Assembly: GCA_004154925.1 (NCBI GenBank)
Contig: QJNS01000032.1
Span: 124,001 to 188,000, forward strand
Direction of reading: 5' to 3'
Length of the DNA: 64,000 nt
Source of the DNA: Monosporascus cannonballus
Lineage: Eukaryota; Ascomycota; Sordariomycetes; Xylariales
The position numbers were made by a program, and so were the translations under genes. Below are positions 50,701 to 61,900 of this stretch, one piece after another. The notes below the pieces were generated by a model. That model did no database searches. It was given only the letters and a program-made list of their open reading frames with translations, and had not been told where the DNA came from. How positions within the stretch are numbered: position 1 is the first letter of the stretch; every line of letters starts with the position of its first letter.

Positions 50701-50910
50701 AAGCTGAAAAATGCGCTCGTTTATGGTACCTAGGCGTTAAAAATTTTCGCGAAAAAGGCAAGGTTTTTCCTTTTTCTTTTTGGATTTTATTCCAGTGTCC
50801 GGGTAATTAAGAACCTGGTAAATAGGCTATTTAGGTTGCTTGCTGGTAGATATAACGTTAATTGATATTGCCCAAAGTCTGACGGTATTACTGAACAAAA
50901 GCTTATAACG
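44777..50910 (-). pseudogene. Chromovirus E: gag-pol relic
   Basis: Minus strand, 5' to 3': gag (50.9 to about 49.2 kb), RT, RNase H, integrase and chromodomain. RT shows LMVDYR-LSDVI at about 47975-47940 (family VDYRALN) and VIYYFNDIFIFSKTE at about 47685-47635 (YFDD with one D to N). The chromodomain tail KYPDSENT-KPAKNLLN lies at about 45510-45455 and matches the YPDSENTWEPAENL signature. RIP-type stops run throughout. On the opposite strand, an ATG frame near 44844 is the counterpart of the antisense frames in A and D. Confidence 0.75.
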
Positions 50911-51282
50911 TGTAGCGGCTAAAGGGTTTAACCAACTATTAAACCTTAATTCTACGGATTTATGTTAATAGGAATATCTTAGGAATTTGAATAATAAATA
51001 TAGTAATCGTATTACGTCTTATAATTCAAAGGGTGCCTTAGGTAACGAATTGTTATTGCAAGCTAAAGTTATTTAAATTATGGAAATAATAAGCGTAAAT
51101 ATCCTTTCTTAGATCCCGTTAAATCCCTTGGATTATTCCGGATCTATATCAGATAATTGTATGGATCCCTTTGGATCCTTTGGATCACTCTGGATCTATG
51201 TTACTTGATTCTGACCCACTTGGGTCCTGTTTCGGTCACCAAGTGACCGTTTTCGAGACCCTCCCTTGGTTGGGTTATAACA
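50911..51282 (-). repeat. 5' LTR of E
   Basis: 372 bp, TGTAGCGGCTAAAGGG...GTTATAACA; its distal half is lightly RIP-mutated. Confidence 0.88.
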
Positions 51283-51287
51283 AAAAT

Positions 51288-51438
51288 ATATATATTTATA
51301 ATCTTTCTAATTAAAATAATTTTAATTTATGATAATAATATATTTTTATATTTATTATCTGATATCTTACAACATTTCTATTAATATAAATTCGTATAAT
51401 TAAAATTTAATAATTAATTAATCCTTTTAACCGTTATA
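51288..51438 (+). repeat. 5' LTR of G, second piece
   Basis: Continues the G LTR after E and ends before CGTTATAAGC, the leader shared with A, D and E. Confidence 0.8.
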
Positions 51439-54400
51439 CGTTATAAGCTTTTATTCAATAATATAGTTAGATTTTGAGCAATATCGCCGATATTATATTT
51501 ACTAACAAGCAGCTCGAATAACCCATTTATCAAGTCTTTAATAATCCGGATACTGGAATGGAATCCGAAAAAAAAGGAAAAACCTCGTCTTTTTCGCCAA
51601 AAGGTTTTTCAACGCCTGGACGGCATAACCAAACGTATCGTTTAACTTTAAAAAATAATAATAACCTCATAATATCCCTTTAAGTCGCCTATAAAAGCCT
51701 TTTCGAACGAACTAAGTAATTCAGCTAAATTTTATCAAAAAACCAGAAAAAATCCTTGAACCTGATAAATCGAAACTTTTTAACAGAGTTTCGACAAAGT
51801 TATAATTATTTTTAACTTAATGCCGAATATATTTCGAGTATTTTCTTATTCGACTAATTATGTCCATTATACGAATTAAATTTGCAATCGAATAATTTAC
51901 CGAAAATACGGTTATTTAATTCGAACCCGTTATAAAAAATACGTTACCTTACTAATCGAAAAACGAAACTCGAAAATAATTCAAATTAATAATAATTACG
52001 AATAATTTGAATAGATATTAACGAAGCAATTTGAAATAATAAACAAAAAAATTCAAACCGAAGTATAAATCCAGTAATTACGATAAAAACAACTATTATA
52101 CAATTATAATAATATATTTGTTTAATTAACCTTTAAGTTATAACAAAAACAAAAAGTATGAAAAATTAAGTTCTTTGACAGCTTGAAAAAATATACAAAA
52201 GGTTTTGTAAACTTAATGGGTTTAATTGTTTATCGGATTATATTATTATGGCAATTAAGATCGACAATGAACAATACGGCTAAGATATTCGGGGCGCCAA
52301 GGGAAAAAATAATAATAAACCTCGATATACGGCTAACATTAAAGCTTTTCGATGCTGTAATATTTCTTATGGTACGGAACTACGGCCTATAGAATTTAGA
52401 ATTACTTATAAAAAATAAAGCCAAATTAAATATTTTAATTATAACAAAATAGGGCACAAAGTGTTATGATATAAGGCACCTAAAATATCCCGTTAGAATA
52501 ATTCAAAATTAATACCTAAAGGACAATCCAGAAGAAATTCAAAAAACGAAAGCAAACCTATTAATATAATACGGCCTAAGTACATATCAGGCCCCCTGTG
52601 GAAAAAAATGCAACAAAGGCCATTATGATAAGAAATTCGACAAAGGATACACGAAACCAAAAAGTTAACTTAATAGGCATTACGATCACAGCAAGAAGCA
52701 TTACAAAGATGATTACGCGAATACCAGAACTGGACAGAAGAAATCTGTCCCGAAATCTCTAATCGATATGGCAAAATACATGCTATATATTGTCAATAAT
52801 AAGAATATCCCATTTCCGAAAATTAGAAATAATATATTTACGGACGGATTACTCCAATATATTATAAAAGATTTAGTTTTTCAAACCGAAGTAAAAATAA
52901 TGAAAACAATAAATAATAATATCCATATCTTCGATTTACAACGTCGGAAAGTATTTAAGAATTAACGGAAATAAAAGGCTGGCCCCAAAACAATGCTGAT
53001 GGAAAATACCTTTTTTATTATTATTAATAATATAATTACCAAACGGAAAAAAGATTAATCCAGTACAAAATGGAAAAATACTATTACAGAATTATTATAA
53101 ATTGTTGTTTTTAATTAGTATTTTTTATAAACCGTTAGGAAAAAACTTATAAAAAATATATTAATTTATAAGCGAGTTTTAAAACATTAATTAATATGAC
53201 GTATAATAAAATATAATGGAAAGCATAAGAAAATAATTTATTTAATAAAAAGAAGAATTAAATAAAATTAAAAATAATTAATATAATTCAAAACTATAAT
53301 ATGCCGATAATAATAATAAATATAATAACTTAAAGTGCTAAATACAAAAACATAAATAAAGTTCGATAAATTCGAATAACAATTAAAAGAAAAAAGTTAC
53401 TTATAAAAAAGCCGCAAAATAAAGAAACCTAGAAAAATAAAAAAAAAGGTTTCTAAAAAGGTTTTAAACGCAACGATAAAAGCCGTTAATAACCTTAGGA
53501 CCTTAAATATATAAATCGGAACGTACTGGTATACCGCAATAATGGATTACGAAGTTCTAGGCGAAAAGTACATTATATCAAATATGGTTAATAAGTTTAA
53601 ACTGCTATAAAAATATAACTTAAAAACTCATACGGCAATAAATATCGAAAATTAAGAATTTGTTTATGATAATGGGAAAATTATATATAAAATTAATTAT
53701 ATCAAGATTTTTATTTAAAAAGGATACCAAATCGTTAATTTCGATATCGTTTTATTTAGGAATTACGGTATAATTTTAAAATTACTATAAATATATTAAT
53801 ACAGAATCTTAATTAATAAAAATAATTAGCCGGTAAAGATTATTTTATATTTTATTAACAAATTAAAAAAATATAAATATTTTAATATTCGATAGAAAAT
53901 AGTAACAAATATAGGTATAAGGATATAAGAAAAATCTTATTATCTAAAGGAAAAAGATATAAGAAAAAAAATAAGTATTAAAGAAAGATATGGCGTATCG
54001 TTATTATTATTAAACCAAAATAAAAGCAATTAAATAACGATTTAAAATAATAACTCAAAAATTCAGAAAGTCTAATTAATATATTATTACAATATCATAA
54101 ATACAAACAGCTTGTTAAAAAAGAACTTGATACGAAATTACCAGAATATAGCAAATAAAATTATGAAATAATCCTTAAGGAAGGACTTTCGACGAAATTC
54201 TACCCTATTTACAACCTTAACGGAAATAAGTTACGCATATTTAAAAAATACCTAAAAAATCAATTATAAAAAGGATAGATTTAACTTTTGAAGTAACCAG
54301 TAAGCTATCTAATATTTTCGTACCGAAAGAAACGGAAAATTACGACTTATAATTAATTATCGATAATTAAATAATATTATTATTAAGGAGCGAATATTAA

Positions 54401-57400
54401 TACCCTTAATTACGAAAATAAAAAACCGATTATATGGAACTAAATAATTCAAAATATTGGATTTTAAAGATAAATATAGCCTTATTAAAATTAAAAAAGA
54501 AATAAATAAATAAACAATTTTCAAAACGAAATATAAATTATTTAAATATTTAGTTATATTCATAAGACTTATCAACGTATTAATAACTTTCTAACGAATA
54601 ATTCTTTATATGTCACGAAAATACCTTAATATTTTCGTTATTTATTATTTCGATAATATTTTTACCTTTTTAGAAACGAAAAAAACATTTGCAAAATGCG
54701 TTTATATAATTTTTTAAGTTTTACAAAATACAAAGTTATTTATTAACGTAAAAAGAGTTAGTTCTATATACAGGAAATGGAATATCTGGGACATATTATT
54801 ACCTGAGGACATATCAAAATAAACCTTAAGAAAATCGCCGCAATTACAGAATAACAAACCCCAACTATAATCAAAAAGATATAAATATTCCTAAAATTCG
54901 TTAATTATTATAGAAAATTTTAGAAAAGTTTTAGGAACGTTTTAGGAAAATAATTATGTCATTAACGAACCTTACGAAAAAAAAAAGTTCAAATAAACGT
55001 CCGAAACAAAAAAGGCATTTTAGGATATTAAGGATACAATTATGAACCAACTAATATTAATTATATACGATCCAAACGGTCCCTTTAAGCTAAAAACCGA
55101 CGTACCGGATTACGCGTTAAGCGCAATAATTAAATAACGAAATAATTAAGGTAAATTATATCTCATTGCATTCTTTTTATACAAGTTAAAAAAAGCCGAA
55201 CTTAATTACGGTATTCCAGATAAAAGATTTATGGCCATTATTATGGTATTCCGAAAATTTAAGTATTTCTTAAAGAGGAATTTGTGCCAGGTTAAGGTTT
55301 ATACGGATTATCAAAATCCTATCCGATTTATTACGACCAGGCAATTTACAAGACGGTAATTTCGCTATACGAAAATATTAGTAAATTTCGATTTCGTTAT
55401 TATGTACAGGAAAGGGTTAAAAATAACAAAATAAACGCCTTAAGCAAACGACCAAATTTCAAAAATAAAAATTAATTTAAATTAGCCATATAACCTTTAA
55501 TACCACTATAAAAGAAATATTTACGCCTGCGATATATTGCGGCAATTCGAAGAATACCTTTTAATATATATTAAAAGATCCAGCAGTATAACGACGGTTT
55601 CCTAGAAAACCAAAAAACGGACAAGATGTAAGTTTCAGAAAAATATCAAAAAGAATTAATACGAAATATATACGAATATAAATTATATGGATATCTAAGG
55701 ATTTATAAAATTTTAAAACGGTTGCGACGTATATATTCCTTTTTTAAAATAAAATTAACGGTATAGAAAATTATACGGCAATACGATATTTACGTTAAAT
55801 TAAAGATTTAACAATGTAAATTATACCGAAATTTATAATTATTATTAGTTACAAAGCAACTATAATATTTAATTATAGTTAATATTATTGCAAATTTCTT
55901 ATATTAACGGATTTTGGGGCGAAAATATTTCACGATAGTAATTTTCTAATCGTCGATCGATTTTCAGAATTTTCCTATTTCTTATTATATTACGAAGATA
56001 CAGACGCCGAACAAATGCTATATATTCTTTTTAAACATTTTTTTAACATATACGAATTGCTAATAAAATTTATTTTAAATAGAAAAGTGACATTTGCATT
56101 TAAGTTTTAACAAGGCTTTATAATACAACTCAGCTTGAATTAACAATTATTTAACGCCTCTATATTATAAATAAATAAATAAATAAAACGAACGAACCAA
56201 ACTTTAGAAATTTACTTATAATATTATATTAATTACGACCAAAATAACTGTATAAAGAAATTCCCTATTACCTAATTAACCTGTAATACCAAGTATTATA
56301 AAGTATTAAAATAATATTAAGAAACGCGAATTTTGATTTTGTGTTAAAAATTTACAGAAAAGTACGTAATAACGCTTTTTTTAATATTAAAGCAATCCTG
56401 ATAATAAAATAAATACGATAATTATATAAAGAAATAAAAATAGAACAAAACTTCGTACGTAACCAAATAAATAAAAATTATAAACAAAACAAATTAAAAG
56501 AACTAATTTTCGAAAAAAGGAAAATTATTTTTTTCGTTACAAAAATATTTAAATAAAATAACTTGGTAAGAGATTCGACTTTAAGTATATTGGTTTATAC
56601 AAACTCGCTAAGAAAACTTTAAAAAGCAATTATTAACTCGAATATTTACCGAATATTAAATTCTATCCAGTTTTTTACGTTTTTTTGTCCGAATTAACAA
56701 CAAATATAATTAAAATATATACGGTATAAAACGATAAAAAATAAAAGATAAATAAGTATATAAAGTGGAGAAAATCCTTAATATACGAAATCAAAACGGA
56801 TTTACCCAGTACCTAATTAAGTAAAAAAAAGTGCACGGATTCCGAAAATACCTAAGAACTCGCTAAAAATCTTATTGACGTTTAACGCCTATTAAAGACC
56901 TTTTACCAGTAACAACAAAACCACCCGAAATAATAACATTTTAATTTATTAAACCTAATAAAATCCTTATTTTACTATATTTTAATTAATGCTATTTACC
57001 GTACCTAAAGCTTATACCGTAATTATAAACTTTGATTCCAATTATATAAAATCGTTAAAATTATTTAAAATTAAGAAGCACGATAAATAAATTTTGTACC
57101 TTAGTATTAATAGTACTGGCGTTAACGACGTATACGAAAAAAACGCGCAAAAGTTTCGAATAAAGATTTTTCGGCCGTTAATTCTTTTTTTTATTTAATT
57201 TTTTCGATTTTGCGATATAACGATTAATTATGGAAATAAAAACTTTTATCCCGTTATACGAACGACCTCGACGAACATATTCTTTATAACGAAAAACCCC
57301 ATTTATTATTTGGTAATTAAATTGCCGGGAAAAATAAAAAAAATAAAATATCGCGTCAAAAATTTCAAATTTAATTAAATTAATCAAGGTAAATCTTTAT

Positions 57401-57515
57401 TCAGATTTGCGGGAACGACATATAGATATACCGGAAAACGTATTAAATAAATACAAAAAGCTTACTAAAAGAAAAAGAAAATCTTAAGGGCAAAATTTGT
57501 AAAAAGAGAAAATCG
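51439..57515 (+). pseudogene. Chromovirus G: gag-pol relic, the best preserved of its family here
   Basis: Plus strand. A zinc-knuckle remnant lies at about 52598-52640 (CGKKCNKGHYDKK). RT active site is at about 54630-54690 (VIYYFDNIF, YLDD form). RNase H at about 55085-55470 shows FKLKTDVPDYALSA, ELNYGI, VKVYTDYQNP and NFDFVIMYRKG. Integrase at about 55950-56350 includes NQTLEIYLQYYINYDQNN (family TLEQYLRCYVNYDQ). A chromodomain at about 56770-56900 reads VEKILNIRNQNGFTQYL and then, after a frameshift, CTDSENT-ELAKNL. Stops are RIP-type. This copy gives the clearest chromovirus assignment for the whole family. Confidence 0.8.
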
Positions 57516-57902
57516 TATTATAACCTAACGAGCTACGGTATCCAAAAACGGTCTGCCACGACCCAACCACAAATACGCGGTAGAGCAGGTTACGTAATAG
57601 ATTACTAATTTACTAGTGGTAAGCCAGTAAACCGGATCACGAACTTATCGGTAATAAGCCAGTAAGCCGGATTAGCAACTTAATGGTAATAAGCCAGTAA
57701 ATCGGATCAAAATATATATGTTTATTATTTCCTTTATTTAAATAACTTTGGTTTATAATAATAATTCGTTATTTAAAGCACTTTTGGTATTACGAAATAT
57801 AATACGTTATTATATTTATTGTTTACTTTCTTATAATATTCCTGTTAAAATAAATTCATACAACTAAGGTTTAATAGTTGGTTAAACTCTCTAGCCGTCA
57901 CA
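57516..57902 (+). repeat. 3' LTR of G
   Basis: 387 bp, TATTATAACCTAACGAGC...TAGCCGTCACA, with three 35-bp CCAGTAAGCCGG-type units at about 57600-57705. Confidence 0.88.
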
Positions 57903-58111
57903 TTTTACTATTACTACTTTTACTAGATTATTTCACATTATTTTATACTATTGAAACGATTTTCTTTATATGCAAACTTTTACCTACTGGGTACCCGTGG
58001 GTCCTTGGTAAGACCTAATGGATACCCAATCCCTCACCCTAGGACGAACTGTGCACACCTTAGCTAAGTGGTCGAGTTATCTTAGGCAGCAACGCTGCCC
58101 GGGCTTATAAG

Positions 58112-58278
58112 TGTCACACTTACTAGGGAGTAAATACACAGCTCTTAAGGGTATATTAACTTATAGGAAGCTTGGAAGTGGTGATCCCACTTGTTGTAGG
58201 TGATCCACTGATATAGGGCTTCGGAAAGGAACAACAATTACCCGAAGACCTCAGCTAGGGGTGCCCTTTTCCATGACA
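58112..58278 (-). repeat. 5' LTR of R
   Basis: 167 bp, TGTCACACTTACTAGGG...TTCCATGACA. It is nearly unmutated and matches 4577-4743. Confidence 0.88.
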
Positions 58279-58689
58279 GGTAACGAATTGTTATTGCAAG
58301 CTGAAGCTATCTAAACTATGGAAATAATGAGTGTATATATCCTGATTCCATTATTACTGCTCATCCTTGCTCAGTAGAGCCTCGCTGAGCGGTTGCTCAG
58401 TGTTGATCACTCGTGCTCAGTAGACCTTCGCTGAGCACCCGTCACGTGGCCTGGAACAACGTAGTGCCCTGGTCCTAGTTTGACCGTTTCTGCAGGCCAA
58501 GTCCGGTTGGGTCGTAATATTATGAATTCTTTTGTTAGTCGGTTGAAATAGGTCGAAAATGTCTCGTGGAAATTTTTACTACATATAATAATTAGAAAGA
58601 ATAGTTACGTAATGACTATGGATTTCAGTCTATTTCTAACAAACAAGGGTTTAAACTTAATAGTAGATATGAAGACCGGGTTTTTTCCG

Positions 58690-58776
58690 ATTTTTATTCA
58701 AATTGAGGCGGGTTTTTGAAAATATAGTAATTTTGCCGATTTTGTATAGGAAAACGGTGGCGCGTTGGGGGAATGG
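58690..58776 (-). repeat. Right terminus of T-outer, cut by C2
   Basis: On the minus strand it reads CCAACGCGCCACCG...CTATACAAAATCGGC, then a segment like 3670-3735. It is inverted relative to the end at 2197. C2 is inserted at 58777, so the outermost bases of this end lie beyond the window. Confidence 0.6.
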
Positions 58777-58939
58777 TGTCAGCTACCAAGAGGTGCTCTA
58801 GCACTCTATATACGGAAAATTCCCTCTGATCGGAACATATATATTCCGGGACTAGATCACCTAAAAATGCAATACGTATTCTAAAATACCTGCAACAAGT
58901 CATTAATATATACATAACTGATATCCTTTATATCTAATA
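58777..58939 (+). repeat. 5' LTR of C2
   Basis: 163 bp, TGTCAGCTACCAAGAGG...TATATCTAATA, RIP-mutated, same family as C1 and S. Confidence 0.87.
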
Positions 58940-61900
58940 ATTAAAAGTTTTATTTACTTAATTAAGGCATATATTAATTACAATTATTAAAATACGCTAA
59001 TCATAATAATAACGACTATATAATTAATGTTCTCCGTTATTTATAAAGAACCTAAAAATTAAGATTATTTTAAAGGTGAATTTTAATTTAAAATATATAC
59101 ATTTAATATTTAGAATTATATCGATTTTAATTAAATCTTTTAATAACTTATTAAACCTATAAAACTTAATTTAATTTCTTATTTAAAAAATAAATCTGTT
59201 ATATAATACGAATTAATACTCTAAGCGGTTTTTCGTCTATATTGATATCCTCTGAAAAAAATGCCGAAAAAATCCATTATATTAATGATTTAATAAATAT
59301 CTTTTAAGTAATAACTAAAAACAAATATATTTATAATTAAGATTTTATGGCATATATTTACAAAAATAGGAAATATAATTTTCTTCGTAAAAGCATTAAC
59401 GATTTTACGAAACAAATCCTAAAGTCGGGATTTTTAGTAATTAAAAAAATTAGTTTTTTTTTAAAAAAAGAATTTACGAAAATAATACATTACCTTAGGC
59501 GAATCCGATAAGGTATTCGATAGCAGATTTTTAATTAATATTTAACCGAAATACTGCAAATAATTAAAATAAGCTTTAAAATTAATAAAAGATTTAACGA
59601 AGAAATTATAAAATAACAAAATATTACGGCTTAAAAATAATAATATAATATTCCGGAAACGAAAATAATAATTATCTGGGTTAACGATTTATACATAATA
59701 TTGACCCTTATTATCGGAACCTGGACGGTTATTTGTGAATAATAAAAAAATTTAAAATTAATAATAATATAATTAGATATTAAGAAATAATAATAATTTT
59801 AATAAATTATTAAATTGTAATAAATTTATAATAATTATTAAAAAAATATTAAAAAAACCTTTCTAACATTTTATAAAATATTTGTAATTTTTTTTAATTA
59901 AAGCAATTTTAATTTAAAAAGTTTTAAAAATATTAATCTTTAATCACAAAAAAAGATTTTAAACCGTAGGCCGAAACAAATAAACATAAAAGCTTTTATA
60001 TGGCCCGAAATAATAATAAGTAAAAATATTAAAAATTAAACGTATAGAGTACTTATTATAAAACATACCTAATTAATTATTATATATTATCTAATTATTA
60101 TTATATATATTTTTAAGAAAGCCTTAAAAATTTTCGTTTTAACAATAACATAATAATATATGTTTAAAAATAAATTTCCGCCGACTAATTGTTAAAAGAA
60201 AAAAATTAACGGTTTATCGAATATTATGGAAAAACTTATTATATAAAAGATAAATTAACTTTTAAAAAAGGTACGATAAATGTTAGCATATTTTTTTAAT
60301 TAATAATTAACGTAATATTATAAGTATTTTATTTTACCCTTTAAGAAGTTTAACCATTTTGGATTTAAGGTTTATAACATATATTTTTAACTTAATTAAT
60401 AAATTTTTATATTATAGATTTATCGTATAATATAACAAGATATATAAAAATAATAATTTTATTCCGATGAAAGGGTACGAAAAAATTAATATACTTTTTT
60501 CAAACTTTAACAATACGAAAATAATATATTTATACGATATAACATATTACGAAAGTGACGTATATAATTTAGTATTTTTTCGGCAGTTCCGGAAAAACAA
60601 TTATAAATAAAATAATCGAAAAATTAATATTTTTATTCGAAATAAATATAATTAAATAATTATTATATTAATAAATAAATTTAATTAATGTGTTATTAAA
60701 GATATTAATGGAATAATTATTTATTTGATTTTAATAATTTATAAATAAAACCTTAACTCGTAAATAATAAGATTATTACGAAGTAATAATAACATGGTAT
60801 AATATTTAAAATGAAAATATTTTAAACCCGAAATAATCGTTTAATTATAATTTTATACGAAAAAACTCCGTTCAAAACGTCTTATAATAATCGAATACCA
60901 AATATATAATAAGGTAAAAATTAAAACGTCACTATGCCGTAAACTAAAAAAAATATGCCGATTAAAATAGAAAGAAGTTATTAATTTTATAAATTTTAAA
61001 AAAGGTTTTAAAAAATATAAATATGTTATATTTATTACTTAAAAATAATTAAGTTTTATGTAAGATATATACTTTAGAAATTAAAAGTAAAGTATATTAA
61101 TTATAACGTTTCGATATGTTTAAAAGTTTTAAAAAATTAAAATGAGGATTTCTTATAGGTAATTAAATACGATAACGAAATTCTAAAAACTTACCATTTT
61201 TAAAATGTATTTTAATAATTGTTGTAATATTAAACATAAATTTTTAACATTATATATTTAGGTTAAAAATAATAATATAAAACGTTTAAGGGATATATTT
61301 AAGCAAAAAACGCTTACAATATAAAATAACGTTAATTTATTTTCGTTCTTAATTATATATATGTTTAAAACGGTAATATATTTATATAATTATACTTTTA
61401 AATACGTACGTTTTTGGCAAAACCTATACGAGGTTTATTATATTTATTTAACGTAAAAAAACGGCATTATAATATTGAATCGAAAGCTTTAATAAACTTA
61501 CTTACAAATATACGGTTATATAATTTACGTTATAATAATTACTATTATAAAAAACATAAAGATCTTAAAAATCAAACCCCAAAACATAAATTAATTATTT
61601 CGTTAATTACCGATTTACAAATATTTATAAAATTTAAAATCCATTAATTAATAAGGTTATTAATATTTAAAATATATAATTTAATATAAAACCACCTTTT
61701 TATGTAATATTAAAAACTTAAAAAATAATTTTTTATATATTATAAAAAACTTATAAGCGTTATTCGGAGAAATATAAATACTTAATTAAAATATTTTAAT
61801 TACCCGTTAAATAACAAAATTAATTTTAAAACAATATTACCGTAAAGTACTTACGGAATAAGAAAAAATAAATTTATTTATAAAATATTAATTATCCTTA

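Larger units (their letters stand above)
44351..51282 (-). mobile_element. Chromovirus E, complete, nested in the 5' LTR of G
   Basis: 6,932 bp, minus-oriented, with a perfect TSD AAAAT (44346-44350 and 51283-51287). LTRs are 44351-44776 (426 bp) and 50911-51282 (372 bp). It is the most deeply nested element in the window. Confidence 0.92.
44188..57902 (+). mobile_element. Chromovirus G, with E nested in its 5' LTR
   Basis: Plus-oriented; perfect TSD TTTTA (44183-44187 and 57903-57907). The 5' LTR is 44188-44350 plus 51288-51438, the internal region 51439-57515, and the 3' LTR 57516-57902. The polypurine AAAAAGAGAAAATCG precedes the 3' LTR. It is inserted near the right end of hAT X, just 3' of the H3-like relic. 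Confidence 0.9.
28708..58041 (+). mobile_element. hAT-superfamily transposon X, enclosing F, G and E
   Basis: Perfect 13-bp terminal inverted repeats TAGGGTGAGGGAT (28708-28720 and 58029-58041) are flanked by a perfect 8-bp TSD GGACGAAC (28700-28707 and 58042-58049). An 8-bp duplication is the hAT hallmark. Both ends also carry the subterminal words CCAAGGACCCA and CACGGGTACCC. Without F and G the element is about 8.2 kb (28708-36354, 43747-44187, 57908-58041). That is long for a hAT; the autonomous transposase needs about 2.5-3 kb. It contains a transposase relic and, near its right end, a histone H3-like relic. Confidence 0.88.
4577..58278 (-). mobile_element. Ty1/copia-type element R, gag only, shattered by later insertions
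   Basis: Two 167-bp LTRs (4577-4743 and 58112-58278) share a perfect GGTAA TSD (4572-4576 and 58279-58283). The polypurine CAGGGGGTA next to the left LTR on the minus strand fixes the orientation as minus. Removing S+A, C1 and X leaves only about 1.73 kb of internal sequence (4744-5424, 22292-22559, 27989-28707, 58050-58111). A copia-like Gag relic is read from it and no pol domain is visible. It is therefore either internally deleted or a non-autonomous gag-carrying form. It is much less RIP-damaged than the elements inserted in it. Confidence 0.82.
3574..58519 (-). repeat. Solo chromovirus LTR P, split by T-inner and R
   Basis: Real LTR pieces are 3574-3610, 4478-4576 and 58279-58519. Removing T-inner and R joins them into one minus-oriented LTR starting TGTGATATCTAGG and ending GTTGGGTCGTAATA. 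Flanks are TTATA (3569-3573) and TTATG (58520-58524), a 5-bp TSD differing by one RIP-type G-to-A change. The central part (58330-58450) is built from GCTCAGT and GCTGAGC words. No internal element sequence is attached, so it is a solo LTR, and nearly all of the window lies inside it. Confidence 0.82.
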
